NCBI RefSeq assembly: GCF_028622095.1
Contig: NZ_CP115166.1
Span: 186,001-250,000, forward strand
DNA length: 64,000 nucleotides
Source: Deinococcus aquaticus
Lineage (GTDB): Bacteria > Deinococcota > Deinococci > Deinococcales > Deinococcaceae
Direction: 5' to 3'
The notes under the pieces were generated by a model. That model saw nothing but the letters and a program-made list of their open reading frames with translations. It had not been told where the DNA came from and made no database searches. Position 1 is the stretch's first letter. Every line of letters starts with the position of its first letter. Positions 44,838 to 58,382 of this stretch are shown piece by piece. Both the position numbers and the translations under genes were made by a program.

Positions 44838-46207
44838 GCTGCTCCTGTGGGAAGAATGTCGGGTTTCAGCAGTCGCCCGCGCACGGTGTCGCTGAACTGC
44901 GCGCCGGTGGGCGTCTGCGCGAAGACCGGCTGGCCGCGCAGGTAAGTGGACTGCACGCGGCCCTGGAAGGTCTGGCCCCGGTAGGGGTTGCCCTGGTGGC
45001 GGTCGAACAGTTCGGTCAGGGTGAAGGTCTCGTTCAGGTCGATCAGCGCGAAGTCGGCGTCCAGACCGACTTCCAGCGCGCCCTTGCCGTTCAGCCGGAA
45101 GCGCCGCGCGGGGTTCAGGGCGCTGACGGCCGCGATCAGTTCCAGGGGCACGCCGCGCGCCCGGTACCCGCCGTCCAGCAGGACGTTCAGGGTGGACTGC
45201 GCGCCGCTGATGCCGCCCCAGATGGCGAAGAAGTCGTCCCCGGTCTTCAGCTCGTGCGGGGCGGGCGAGTGATCCGAGCCGACCGTGTCGATCTGCCCGG
45301 CCTTCAGCGCCGCCCAGAGGGCCTCGCGGGTGCCGGCATCCCGGATGGGCGGCGCACACTTGAGCAGCGCGCCCAGGCGTTCGACGTCCTCGCCGGTCCA
45401 GTGCAGGTAGTGGGGGCAGGTCTCGGCGGTGACGTCCACGCCGCGCGCGCGGGCCTCGGCAGCCAGCGTCACGCCGCGCGCGGTGCTGAGGTGCACGAGG
45501 TGCAGGGCCGCGCCGGTCTCCTCGGCAAACAGGATCGCGCGGCCCACCGCCTCGGCCTCCGTGACGGGCGGACGGGACTCCAGGTAGTCGCGCACGCCCA
45601 GCCGCCCGTGCGAGCGGGCCACCTGCGACAGCGTGCGTGTGAAGCCGTCGCTCTCGGCGTGGGTGCCCACCACCAGTCCCAGGCGGCGCGCGGCGCGCAG
45701 GCCCTCGAACAGCGTGGCGTCGTCGGCGGCCGGGAATTCATCCAGGCCGCTATGGCTCATGAACGCCTTGAATCCGATCACGCCGCAGTCGGCGAGGTCG
45801 TCCAGTTCGCCCAGGTTCAGTGGCGTCAGGCCGCCCCACAGCCCGAAGTCCAGCCGGGAGTGCGCCTCGCCCGCCGCGCGTTTCGTGTCGAAGGCTGCGC
45901 GGTTCAGCAGCGGTGGGCTGGAGTTCAGCGGCATGTCCAGCAGGCTGGTCGCGCCGCCCGCCGCGAGCGCCTGCGTGCCGGTGTCGAAGCCCTCCCAGTG
46001 GGTGCGGCCCGGTTCGTTCAGGTGCACGTGGGCGTCCACCACGCCGGGGAAGACGTGCAGGCCCCGGGCGTCGATCTCGGTGCGGGCGGGCGCGAACATG
46101 TCCAGCGCGAGGCTCACGATCTGCCCGTCCTGCACGCCCAGGTCGGCCTGGAGGGGACCGTGCGGCGTGACCAGTGTGCCGCCCCGGATCAGCAGGTCGA
46201 GCGCCAT
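44834..46207 (-). CDS. allB: Allantoinase
   Basis: A 457-aa cyclic amidohydrolase that opens allantoin to allantoate. It shows [20 protein letters not shown] (metal His), [10 protein letters not shown] with the carbamylated Lys, [22 protein letters not shown] and [12 protein letters not shown] with the catalytic Asp. The ATG shares a base with the allC stop (TGATG). Uricase and HIU hydrolase for making allantoin are encoded at 58942-60797. Confidence 0.95.
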   Translation of the reverse strand: MALDLLIRGGTLVTPHGPLQADLGVQDGQIVSLALDMFAPARTEIDARGLHVFPGVVDAHVHLNEPGRTHWEGFDTGTQALAAGGATSLLDMPLNSSPPLLNRAAFDTKRAAGEAHSRLDFGLWGGLTPLNLGELDDLADCGVIGFKAFMSHSGLDEFPAADDATLFEGLRAARRLGLVVGTHAESDGFTRTLSQVARSHGRLGVRDYLESRPPVTEAEAVGRAILFAEETGAALHLVHLSTARGVTLAAEARARGVDVTAETCPHYLHWTGEDVERLGALLKCAPPIRDAGTREALWAALKAGQIDTVGSDHSPAPHELKTGDDFFAIWGGISGAQSTLNVLLDGGYRARGVPLELIAAVSALNPARRFRLNGKGALEVGLDADFALIDLNETFTLTELFDRHQGNPYRGQTFQGRVQSTYLRGQPVFAQTPTGAQFSDTVRGRLLKPDILPTGAA

Positions 46208-47448
46208 CAGCGCCCTCCCTGGGCGGCGAGGTCCTGCACGAACGCCACGCCCACGCGCAGGGCCGCCTCCACGTCACCGGGTTCGGCCATCTCGTCCGGG
46301 TGGTGACTCAGGGCGTTCGGGGAGCGCAGGAACAGCATCGCGGCGGGCATCACGTCCGCCAGGATCATGGCGTCGTGCCCGGCCCCGCTCACGAGGTCCG
46401 GGGCGCGCTGGCCCACCCGCGCGGCGGCGCGGCGCAGGCCGTCGCGGAAGGCGGGGTCCATCGGAACGGCCGGCTGCGCCATCTTGTGCGTGACGGTCAG
46501 GGTCACGCCGCGCTCCTGCGCGAATCCCCGCGCCGCTTCCAGCAGTGTGTCCAGCGCCCCGGCGCGCACCGGGTCGTGCTCGTGGCGGATATCCAGCGTG
46601 CAGTGCGCCTCGCCGGGAATCACGTTGATCGCGCCGGGCCGGGCGGTCATCACGCCGACCGTGGCGACCAGACCGGGCACGGAGCGCGCGAGGTCCTCGG
46701 CCGCCACCGCGAAGCGCGCCGCGGCGGCCAGGGCGTCCCGGCGGTGAGCCATGGGCGTGGTCCCGGCGTGCGAGGCCTGCCCCACGAAGTCCAGCAGCAG
46801 CCGGTCCTGCCCGGCAATGGCGCTCACGACGCCCACGCTGGCCCCCGCCGCCTGAAGCACCGGCCCCTGCTCGATGTGGAATTCCAGGAAGCCCACGCTG
46901 GGGCCGCTCACCCACGCGCCGGGCAGATCCGCCGGGTCCAGACCGTACCCTTCCAGCGCGCCGCGCACGCTCACGCCCCGCGCGTCCTCCAGGGTTAGCA
47001 GCGGCTCCAGCGTACCGGTCAGGGCGCGGCTCCCGATGAACGGCACTCCGAAGCGCACGCCTTCCTCCTCGCTGAACGCCAGCAGTTCCAGCGCGAACGG
47101 CAGCGGCGTGTCCCGCAGCGCCCCCGCCACCGCGAAGGCCAGCGTGACGCCCAGCACGCCGTCGAACGCCCCGGCGTTCGGAACGGTATCCACGTGCGAG
47201 CCCAGGTACAGCGTCGGCGCGTCCGGTGACGGTCCTTCGCGGCGCGCGCGGAGGTTCCCGGCGGCGTCCACGCGCACGCTCAGGCCCAGTTCGGCAGCCC
47301 AGGCGCTCAGGTACGCGGTCACGTCGCGGGCGGGCGGGCTCAGGAACGTGCGGGTGATCTCGCCCGGCACCTCGGTCAGGCGCGCGAGATCCAGGCAGGC
47401 GGCGCGGGCGCGGGCAGCCAGCCCAGCGATAGGGTCGATTTCAGTCAT
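46207..47448 (-). CDS. allC: Allantoate amidohydrolase (M20 family)
   Basis: A 413-aa M20 amidase/deacylase. Metal and catalytic motifs: LGSHVDTVPNAGAFDG, LLAFSEEEGVRFGVPFIGS, FLEFHIEQGPVLQ, GQASHAGTTPMAHRRDALAA, SGAGHDAMILA and LSHHPDE. Other M20 amidohydrolases (N-carbamoylases) share this pattern; the direct overlap with allantoinase argues for allantoate as substrate. The ATG at 47448 overlaps the compact malate synthase gene by 8 nt. Confidence 0.92.
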   Translation of the reverse strand: MTEIDPIAGLAARARAACLDLARLTEVPGEITRTFLSPPARDVTAYLSAWAAELGLSVRVDAAGNLRARREGPSPDAPTLYLGSHVDTVPNAGAFDGVLGVTLAFAVAGALRDTPLPFALELLAFSEEEGVRFGVPFIGSRALTGTLEPLLTLEDARGVSVRGALEGYGLDPADLPGAWVSGPSVGFLEFHIEQGPVLQAAGASVGVVSAIAGQDRLLLDFVGQASHAGTTPMAHRRDALAAAARFAVAAEDLARSVPGLVATVGVMTARPGAINVIPGEAHCTLDIRHEHDPVRAGALDTLLEAARGFAQERGVTLTVTHKMAQPAVPMDPAFRDGLRRAAARVGQRAPDLVSGAGHDAMILADVMPAAMLFLRSPNALSHHPDEMAEPGDVEAALRVGVAFVQDLAAQGGR

Positions 47449-48844
47449 GCGGCATCCTTTCAGGTGGGTCGGTAAGGTTCAACCGCGCCGCCTCGGCCGG
47501 GAAGTACGCAGGCGGCGCGGCACTCAGGACAAGGTGGTCGAGCAGCCGCGCCTCGGGCGCGTCGTCCGGGCAGAGGCGGCGGCGCAGTGCGTGGTACTCC
47601 TCGGGCGTGAGGGTATCGCCGCTACCGAGGGGCGCGCGGACCGTCACCCACTGCCACAGCAGCGTGCGCGCGAGTTCCGCCGTGGCGGTGTCCTCGATGC
47701 GCCCGCCGCGCGTCACGACGCCCTGCCCGGCCAGCCACGCGCGGAACACGTCCAGCGCGAGGCCCGCCGTGTCCAGCACCTCCGCCTCGGTCAGTGGGCC
47801 AGGGTGGGGCAGGTCCAGCAATCGCCCGCGCGTGACCGGCACGGCATCCGGGGCGGCCGGCGGGGCGCGCAGGCCCTCACGCACGGCGTCCAGCAGGTCC
47901 GGCAGGCCCGCCCAGGCACCCTGGAAGCCCTGCGCGGCCTCGCGGGCCTTGTCGGCGCGCACGGCGTCCAGCGCGGGCTGCGGGTCGCGGGGGTCCGGCG
48001 CGACGGCCGCCGTGCCGCCCACCGCCTGCGCGCCGCGCGCCCGGCACACGTCCGCCAGCGCCTGCGCGTAGGCCTGCATGGCGTCCACATCCATGCCCAG
48101 GCCAGCGCGCGGCGGGACCGGGCGGCCCAGGTCCGCGCCGACCGTCTTCACGAGGCTGAACACGTAATCCCAGCGGCCCGCGTTCAGCCCGAACGCCCAG
48201 TCGCGCAGCGTGAACAGCAGCGCGTCGGCGGCCAGCAGGCCAGGGAAGGTTTCGATCTGCAGGCAGACGCGTAGCGTGCCGCGTTCCAGGCCCAGGTGCG
48301 CCTCGGCCAGTGCCAGGGCGTCGGCCCAGACCTGCGCCTGCGCGACCGATTCCAGTTTTGGCAGGTACAGGTGCGGCGCGCGGCCCGGCCCGGCCGTCAA
48401 CAGGGCGGCGAGGTCGCACAGTGCCGCGCGGCCCGGCTGCCCACCGAAGGACTCGTGTGCCTCCAGGGCGTACAGCGCGCGGGGCCGCGCCAGCAGCGGC
48501 ACACCGGCTGCCAGCCACTCGGGCAGCGCCGCGTAGGCCGCCGCCACGTTCGCGCGGGTGGGCGAGAAGGTATCGTCGAAGTCGATCACGACCGCGTCTG
48601 CTCCACTGACCAGGGCGGCGCGCAGGGCGTGCAGGTCGCTGGCCTCCACGATCAGTTCCGCGCGGCCCGGTCGCAGGTCGGCGGGGACGGGCGCGGCGCG
48701 GTAATCCGGGAGGGGCGCGGTGTCCGTTGGTGCGGCATGGTTTAAGTCGGCGCGGTCCAGGTCGGCCCAGCGGTCGGCCAGGGCCGCGTGCAGCCGCGCC
48801 GCCAGTTCGCGGGCGGCGGGGGAGAGGAGGGGCGCGGCGCTCAC
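47441..48844 (-). CDS. Compact malate synthase-like protein
   Basis: A 467-aa paralogue of malate synthase A, some 64 residues shorter than the copy at 49748. It keeps the key positions: Arg in LLARPRALYALEAHE, Glu in LQIETFPGLLAADAL, Asp in LNAGRWDYVFSLVK and the C-terminal Asp in IEDTATAELARTLLWQWV, so it is probably active. The start is GTG at 48844. It is tied to allC by an 8-nt overlap, suggesting it condenses ureide-derived glyoxylate with acetyl-CoA. An alternative is a related lyase acting on another 2-oxo acid. Confidence 0.8.
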   Translation of the reverse strand: MSAAPLLSPAARELAARLHAALADRWADLDRADLNHAAPTDTAPLPDYRAAPVPADLRPGRAELIVEASDLHALRAALVSGADAVVIDFDDTFSPTRANVAAAYAALPEWLAAGVPLLARPRALYALEAHESFGGQPGRAALCDLAALLTAGPGRAPHLYLPKLESVAQAQVWADALALAEAHLGLERGTLRVCLQIETFPGLLAADALLFTLRDWAFGLNAGRWDYVFSLVKTVGADLGRPVPPRAGLGMDVDAMQAYAQALADVCRARGAQAVGGTAAVAPDPRDPQPALDAVRADKAREAAQGFQGAWAGLPDLLDAVREGLRAPPAAPDAVPVTRGRLLDLPHPGPLTEAEVLDTAGLALDVFRAWLAGQGVVTRGGRIEDTATAELARTLLWQWVTVRAPLGSGDTLTPEEYHALRRRLCPDDAPEARLLDHLVLSAAPPAYFPAEAARLNLTDPPERMPHD

Positions 48845-48926
48845 GTGCGCTCGCCGGTGGGGGGGATCGCCATGCGCCGCAGCATAGGCCGCGCGCCGTG
48901 GATCGGCGTTAACCCGTCCAGCCCAC

Positions 48927-49688
48927 TCAACCTGTCCAGCCCAGCCGCGCCCCGATCCGCGCGGCCGCCGCCTGCGCCGCCGCCAGGAAGCGCGGCACGT
49001 CCCCCGGTGTCAGGCGCGACGTGGGCGCGGAGACGCTCAGGGCCGCCGCGACCTCGCCGCCCGCGCCGCGTACCGGGACGGCCACGCAGCGCACGCCCAG
49101 TTCTCGTTCCTGATCGTCCAGCGCGAATCCCTGCTCTCGCACGCGTTCCAGTGCGGCCAGCACGGCGTCCGGGCTGGTCAGGGTGTGTGGCGTGAACGGC
49201 GTGAGGGTCACGGCGCTCAGGGCGGCACGCACCTCGGCCGGGTCGCGCGGGGCCAGCAGCACCTTGCCCACGCCCGAGGCGTGCAGCGGCGCGCTCGCTC
49301 CGACCCGCGTGAACATCCGCACCAGTTGCGGTCCTTCCACCTGATACACGTACGCGGCCTCCAGACCTGCCTCACCATGTGGGCGCAGCACCGCGAGGTT
49401 TGCACTCTCACCCAGCGCGGCGACCAGGGCACGCATCTCGCCCCCCGCAGCGCCGGTCAGCGCCTGCGCCGCGTCGAACGCCATGCCCACCTGATAGGCG
49501 CGCAGGCCTACCCGGTACAGGCCGGACGCCTCGTCCCAGTCCGCGAAGCCCTGCTGCCGCAGCGTTTCCAGCAGCCTGGAAGCGGTGCTGGGGGACAGTC
49601 CGGAGGCGCGCGCTACCTGCGACAGCGAGGCCTCGCGCAGCCCGGCCAGCGCCCACAGCACGCCCAGTCCGCGCTCCAGCGTGCGCAC
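48927..49688 (-). CDS. IclR-family transcriptional regulator
   Basis: A regulator of about 253 aa. Winged helix: VRTLERGLGVLWALAGLREA, LSQVARASGLSPSTASRLLE. Effector domain: GASAPLHASGVGKVLLAPRD, FALDDQERELGVRCVAVPVR and ALSVSAPTSRL. No ATG is present at the right place; GTG at 49688 puts the conserved SVRTLERG at the start, while the frame is open upstream into aceB. It lies between the two malate synthase genes in the ureide group. IclR relatives such as AllR and IclR sense glyoxylate, which fits this context, but the ligand is inferred. Confidence 0.85.
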   Translation of the reverse strand: MRTLERGLGVLWALAGLREASLSQVARASGLSPSTASRLLETLRQQGFADWDEASGLYRVGLRAYQVGMAFDAAQALTGAAGGEMRALVAALGESANLAVLRPHGEAGLEAAYVYQVEGPQLVRMFTRVGASAPLHASGVGKVLLAPRDPAEVRAALSAVTLTPFTPHTLTSPDAVLAALERVREQGFALDDQERELGVRCVAVPVRGAGGEVAAALSVSAPTSRLTPGDVPRFLAAAQAAAARIGARLGWTG

Positions 49689-49747
49689 GCTGCCCGGTGC
49701 GTCCGTGCCGCGTGCCCGGCCCGCGCGGGCGCGGGGTTCGTCGCTGC

Positions 49748-51343
<1,596 letters not shown>

Positions 51344-51395
51344 GGTGGTCTCCTGGGGGGCACTGGGGCAGGCGTGGATTTTTCAGAAGCTGAAC

Positions 51396-51420
51396 TTGAA
51401 TTTCACTGTACGGGAATCAA
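51396..51420 (-). promoter_or_regulatory. Possible operator upstream of aceB
   Basis: On the minus strand TTGATTC, 9 nt, then GAAATTCAA form an imperfect dyad in an AT-richer patch about 55-80 nt before aceB. It could bind the IclR regulator encoded next in the operon. The match is weak. Confidence 0.25.
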
Positions 51421-51543
51421 CTTCATCCTGTGAAGCCCCGCAGGTGTGTCCGGCGCAGGAACACTGCCCCGACCCGCCGCAGGTCATCCGGCTGTTGAGC
51501 TGAGCCGCAGGGCGCGTGGCAGCAGGGCGCAAGGCAGGCGGGC

Positions 51544-51611
51544 GCAGTCCCAGCGTGAAGTCGGCAACCCGGGAGTGTGCCGGGTTGCCAACGAGACAGA
51601 CGGAGTCCGCT
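51544..51611 (-). repeat. Dispersed spacer repeat, partial copy 3
   Basis: Directly after the deoR stop codon on the minus strand the sequence reads AGCGGACTCCGTCTGTCTCG, matching the left end of the repeats at 13044 and 55120. A perfect 10-bp stem GGCAACCCGG/CCGGGTTGCC follows (51563-51572 and 51580-51589), with the same 7-nt loop length. Similarity fades after the hairpin, so this copy is truncated or diverged. Confidence 0.7.
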
Positions 51612-52379
<768 letters not shown>

Positions 52380-52523
52380 GTGCGCACATCCTAGCGCGTG
52401 GGGCGCATGGGTATGATCAGGAAAAGACAGTGGGGAGTGTGGGGGCGGCGTGGTGGGCAGTGGTCCGTTTTGGTGTGCTGGTCGGCGAATGGCCCGGAGT
52501 GGCTGGCCTGACTGGACGGGTAC

Positions 52524-52572
52524 TTGCATTTTCTGACGGGCGGGACGTATGCTCTTAATTGCTCAAAATTAA
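52524..52572 (+). promoter_or_regulatory. Putative promoter and DeoR operator of the fructose operon
   Basis: TTGCAT (52524-52529) and TATGCT (52548-52553) at 18-nt spacing form a promoter candidate. Immediately downstream an AT-rich palindrome TTAATT-N6-AATTAA (52555-52572) overlaps the expected start of transcription, a good place for repression by the divergently encoded DeoR protein. Confidence 0.5.
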
Positions 52573-52641
52573 TCACGATTCGTCAGGAATCAGCAGGTTT
52601 GAGTGACGGCCGCGCCGGATGCGGCCCACCAAGGAGGGCAC

Positions 52642-55122
52642 ATGATCGAGCTTCCAGAACAGCTCATCCGACTCGGCGCGCAGGCCGCCAGCAAGGACGA
52701 CGCCATCAGACAGGTCGCCGCGCTGCTCGCAGGCGCCGGTAACACCGACCCCGCGTACCTGCAGGGCATGCTGGCCCGCGAAACCCAGGCCAACACCTAC
52801 CTCGGCAGCGGCATCGCCATCCCGCACGGCACGCCCGACACCCGCCACCTGATCCACCGCACCGGCATCGCCGTGCTGCAACTCCCGCAGGGCGTCTCGT
52901 GGGGCGAGGGCGGCGAACAGGTGCGCCTGGTGGTCGGCATCGCCGCCGCCAGCGACGAGCACCTCGACATCCTGCGCCGCCTGACCCGCGTGCTGTCCGA
53001 CGACGACCTCGTGGAGCGCCTGTCCACCACCCGCAGCCCGGCCGACCTGCAGGAAGCCCTGACCGGCACGCGCCCGCCCGCGGCCGCTCCGGCCGCCGCC
53101 ACTGCCAGCCTGCCGTTCAGCGCGCAGGTCACGCTGCCCAACCCGCTGGGCATGCACGCCCGCCCCGGCACCGCGCTGGCCGGACTGGTCCGTAAACTGG
53201 GCGCGCGCGTGCGCCTGACCCGTCACGACAGCTCCCAGAGTGCCGACGCGCTGCGCCTGATGGAAATCCTGAGCCTGGGCCTCACGCGCGGCACGACCTT
53301 CACGGTCAGCGCCGACAGCGAGAGCGCCCTGCGCGCCGTGACCGACGCCATCCGCGCCGGACTGGGCGACGACCTGAGCGCCCCGCAGGCTGCCCAGACG
53401 GCCGGCCAGGGCCGCGTGCCCGAATGGCAGCCCACCCAGGTCGGCGCGACCATCGAGGGCGTCCCCGCCGCCGACGGCCTCGTGATCGGCGAGACCCGCC
53501 AGTACGCCGCCAGGGAGCTCAACGTGACCGACCAGCCCGGCGACCCCGGTGAGGCCGCCAAGCAACTGGACAGCGCCCTGACCGACGCACGCGGCGAACT
53601 CGACACCCTGATCAGCCGCACACGCGCACAGTACGGAGAGGATAAGGCCGCCATCTTCGCCGCACACCAGGAACTGCTGGGCGACGAGGGCGTCGTGCAG
53701 GACGCCGTGAACCTGATCCTCGACGGGCACGGGGCCGCCTGGGCGTACCAGTGGGTCACGCAGGAACGCATCAGCCAGCTTCAGAAACTCGACGATCCCA
53801 CCCTGGCCGCCCGCGCCGCCGACCTGAGCGACGTGCAGAGGCGCGTGCTGCGGCGCCTGCTGGGCGTCGGCGAGGAACGCGCCTACGAGGGCGGCCCCGC
53901 CATCCTGCTGGCCGCCGACCTGACCCCCAGCGACACCGCCCGCCTCGGCCCGGACGCCCTGCTGGGCTTCGTGACCGCGCAGGGCGGCCCGACCAGCCAC
54001 ACCGCCATCATCGCGCGCGGCCTGGGCCTGCCCGCCGTGGTCGCCGCCGGCACCGGCCTGCTCGACGTGCCCGACGGCACGCCCGCCATCCTGGACGGCA
54101 GCGCCGGACGCCTGTACCTGAACCCCAGCGAGGCCGACCTGCAGTCCGCGCGGGACCGTCAGGGCGTCCTGAACGCCGAACGTGACCGCGCCCGCGCCGC
54201 CCGCCACGAACCCGGCGCGACCCGCGACGGCACGCCCGTCGAGATCGCCGCGAACATCAACCGCGCCGCCGACGCCGCCAGCGCCCTGGACGCCGGCGCG
54301 CAGGGCGTGGGCCTGATGCGCACCGAGTTCCTGTTCCTGGAACGCGACAGCGTGCCCAGCGAGGACGAGCAGGAACGCGAGTACCGCGCCATGGCGCAGG
54401 CCATGGGAGAGCGCCCGCTGATCATCCGCACGCTGGACATCGGCGGTGACAAGGAAGTGCCGTACCTGGGCCTGGAACGCGAGGACAACTCCTTCCTGGG
54501 CCTGCGCGGCATCCGCCTGTGCTTCGAACGCCCGGACCTGTTCATGCCGCAGCTGCGCGCCATCGCCCGCGTGGCGAAGGACCACCCGAACGTGCATGTC
54601 ATGTTCCCCATGATCAGCACCCTCGAGGACTTCCGCCGCGCCCGCGCTGTCCTGGACGGCGTGCGTGAGGAACTCGGCGTGGCCCGCATTCCGCTGGGCG
54701 TGATGATCGAGGTGCCGTCTGCCGCGCTGCTGGCCCCGCTGCTGGCCGCTGAGGTGGACTTCTTCAGCGTCGGCACGAACGACCTGACGCAGTACACCCT
54801 CGCCATGGACCGCCTGCACCCGCAACTGGCCCGCCAGACCGACGCCATGCACCCGGCCGTGCTGCAACTCATCAAGCTGACCGTGGACGCCGCCGAGGCG
54901 CACGGCAAGTGGGTCGGCGTGTGCGGCGGCGCCGCCGGGGACGAGGTCGGCGCGCTGATCCTGACCGGGCTGGGCGTGCGGGAACTGTCCGTCAGCCCGC
55001 CCCAGATTCCGGCCGTGAAAGCCGCGCTGCGCCAGCACGACCTGCCCGCACTGCGCGACCTGGCCGCCCGCGCGCTCACCCAGCCGAACGCGGAAGCCGT
55101 CCGCGCACTGCTGCGCCCATGA
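52642..55122 (+). CDS. Fructose PTS multiphosphoryl protein (EIIA-HPr-EI)
   Basis: An 826-aa fusion carrying the whole soluble phosphorelay. EIIA-Fru covers residues about 1-145 with His62 in AIPHGTP; HPr about 157-245 with His172 in [11 protein letters not shown]; enzyme I about 265-826 with His453 in [15 protein letters not shown], and PEP-site segments [18 protein letters not shown] and Cys761 in GVCGGAAGD. The usual Glu after that Cys-Gly is Gly here. ATG 52642 has AAGGAGG upstream. It can pass phosphate from PEP to the FruA-type transporter without separate PtsH or PtsI. The stop lies in the left end of the dispersed repeat. Confidence 0.95.
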   Translation: MIELPEQLIRLGAQAASKDDAIRQVAALLAGAGNTDPAYLQGMLARETQANTYLGSGIAIPHGTPDTRHLIHRTGIAVLQLPQGVSWGEGGEQVRLVVGIAAASDEHLDILRRLTRVLSDDDLVERLSTTRSPADLQEALTGTRPPAAAPAAATASLPFSAQVTLPNPLGMHARPGTALAGLVRKLGARVRLTRHDSSQSADALRLMEILSLGLTRGTTFTVSADSESALRAVTDAIRAGLGDDLSAPQAAQTAGQGRVPEWQPTQVGATIEGVPAADGLVIGETRQYAARELNVTDQPGDPGEAAKQLDSALTDARGELDTLISRTRAQYGEDKAAIFAAHQELLGDEGVVQDAVNLILDGHGAAWAYQWVTQERISQLQKLDDPTLAARAADLSDVQRRVLRRLLGVGEERAYEGGPAILLAADLTPSDTARLGPDALLGFVTAQGGPTSHTAIIARGLGLPAVVAAGTGLLDVPDGTPAILDGSAGRLYLNPSEADLQSARDRQGVLNAERDRARAARHEPGATRDGTPVEIAANINRAADAASALDAGAQGVGLMRTEFLFLERDSVPSEDEQEREYRAMAQAMGERPLIIRTLDIGGDKEVPYLGLEREDNSFLGLRGIRLCFERPDLFMPQLRAIARVAKDHPNVHVMFPMISTLEDFRRARAVLDGVREELGVARIPLGVMIEVPSAALLAPLLAAEVDFFSVGTNDLTQYTLAMDRLHPQLARQTDAMHPAVLQLIKLTVDAAEAHGKWVGVCGGAAGDEVGALILTGLGVRELSVSPPQIPAVKAALRQHDLPALRDLAARALTQPNAEAVRALLRP

Positions 55123-55258
55123 TACGGATTCCGTTTGTTTCGTTAACAGATCGGAACACCACCGATCTGTCAACTCCACGTCCGGAACCCGCCCGTCTCC
55201 TACTCGCATCCGCCCGGATTGAACGGTCTTTGCAGCCCATTCAATCGGAGTCCGTATG
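55120..55258 (+). repeat. Dispersed 133-bp spacer repeat, copy 2
   Basis: The whole spacer (55123-55255) between the PTS multiphosphoryl gene and fruK is a repeat copy with the same length, 133 bp, and the same end structure as the one at 13044. The left end includes the upstream TGA, the right end the downstream ATG. The stem has changed to ACAGATCGG/CCGATCTGT (55146-55154 and 55162-55170) but stays fully paired with a 7-nt loop, AACACCA. A second pairing GATTGAA/TTCAATC near the right end is present only in this copy. Confidence 0.85.
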
Positions 55259-56278
55259 AGCACGCCGCAAGGACGCCACGGCGGGGCGCGGCACGTCACG
55301 GCGCTCACCATGAACCCCGCCCTCGACCTGACCGTCCGCGCCGACGGCTGGCAGCGCGGCGAGGTGAACGCCGGACAGAGCCTGCAACAGGACGCCGGAG
55401 GCAAGGGCGTGAATGTCGCCAGCATCCTCGCCGACTGGAACCGGGCCGACTGGAACCGCTCGGCTCCGGACCGCGCCGGGCAGGGGGGCGCGCTCAGCGT
55501 CACCGCGACCGGCCTGCTGGGCCGCGACAACGCCGCGCCCTTCGAGGCCCTGTTCCGCGAGAAGGGCGTCACCGACGCCTTCATTCGCGTCAGTGGCGCG
55601 ACCCGCGTGGGCGTGAAACTCGTGGACGGCGCCGCGCAGGAAACCACCGACATCAACCTGCCGGGCCTGAGCGCCACGCCCGAAACCCTGGCCGAACTGC
55701 ACGCGACCCTCAGCGACCTGAGCGCCCGGTCGGACGCCGTCGTGCTGGCCGGCAGCCTCCCGCCCGGCGTGCCCGCCGACTACTACGCCACCCTGACGGC
55801 CGGGCTGCGCGCCGCCGGCGTGTTCGTGGCGCTGGACACCAGCGGCGCCGCCCTGAACGCCGCGCTGGCCGCGCCGGTCCTGCCGGACCTGATCAAACCC
55901 AACATTCACGAACTCGAAGGCGCGCTGGGCCGCCGCCTGAACGGGGACACCGAGGTGCTGCAGGCGGCGCGCGACCTGATCGCGCGCGGCGCGCAGATCG
56001 TGGCCGTCTCGCAGGGCGAACGCGGCGCGCTGATCGTCACGGCCACCGGGGCCGTGTTCGCTCGCCCGCCCCGCGTGCAGGTCCTGAGTACCGTCGGGGC
56101 CGGGGACGCCATGGTCGCCGGACTGGTCAGCGCTCACCTGGACGCCCTGAGCCTGGAAGACGCCGCGCGGCGCGCCACGAGCTTCAGCGCCGGCAGCATC
56201 ACCCGCCTCGGGCCGCACCTGCCGGACCCCGCTGCGCTGGCCGCGCTGGCCGCGCAGGTCGAGGTCACGCCCGCCTGA
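55256..56278 (+). CDS. fruK: 1-Phosphofructokinase
   Basis: A 340-aa PfkB-family kinase making fructose 1,6-bisphosphate from the PTS product fructose 1-phosphate. Motifs: VTALTMNPALDLTVRADGW, QDAGGKGVNVASILADW, the VVLAGSLPPGVPADYYATL signature, KPNIHELEGALGR and the C-terminal anion hole VLSTVGAGDAMVAGLVSAHL. The ATG at 55256 is the last triplet of the dispersed repeat, giving a 13-residue extension before the conserved TALTMNPALD. It lies between the other two PTS genes. Confidence 0.95.
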   Translation: MSTPQGRHGGARHVTALTMNPALDLTVRADGWQRGEVNAGQSLQQDAGGKGVNVASILADWNRADWNRSAPDRAGQGGALSVTATGLLGRDNAAPFEALFREKGVTDAFIRVSGATRVGVKLVDGAAQETTDINLPGLSATPETLAELHATLSDLSARSDAVVLAGSLPPGVPADYYATLTAGLRAAGVFVALDTSGAALNAALAAPVLPDLIKPNIHELEGALGRRLNGDTEVLQAARDLIARGAQIVAVSQGERGALIVTATGAVFARPPRVQVLSTVGAGDAMVAGLVSAHLDALSLEDAARRATSFSAGSITRLGPHLPDPAALAALAAQVEVTPA

Positions 56279-56471
56279 GCCTGTCCGCAGTTCCATTCGC
56301 CCGCAGTTCCGTTCGCGCCTCACCGCCGTTCGCCTGAAAGTTCACCTACTGACGGGCCACACACTGACCGGCCGCCGTTCCCGCCTCCCTCCCCGCTGAT
56401 CAGGCCCTCCGCCCCACGTTTCCGGCCGCTGTCCGTTTCAGGCAGCCGCCACTCTTCCCAGGAGTTCACCC

Positions 56472-58289
<1,818 letters not shown>

Positions 58290-58305
58290 ACCGGGGACAG
58301 TCAGA

Positions 58306-58344
58306 CAGAAAGGGGGCCGCGCTGAACGTGCGGCCCCCTTTCTG
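58306..58344. terminator. Bidirectional terminator between fruA and hucR
   Basis: CAGAAAGGGGGCCGC and GCGGCCCCCTTTCTG make a perfect 15-bp stem with a 9-nt loop between the convergent fruA and hucR genes. The A-rich and T-rich stem ends could serve as tracts in both directions. Confidence 0.85.
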
Positions 58345-58382
58345 TTGTGGTTTCTGGCAGGCGGCAGCTGCCCGCCTACTCT

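Noticed and set aside
52573..55677. Long minus-strand open frame opposite the PTS fusion gene
   Set aside because: It crosses the real gene and the repeat spacer, has no motifs and is explained by codon bias.
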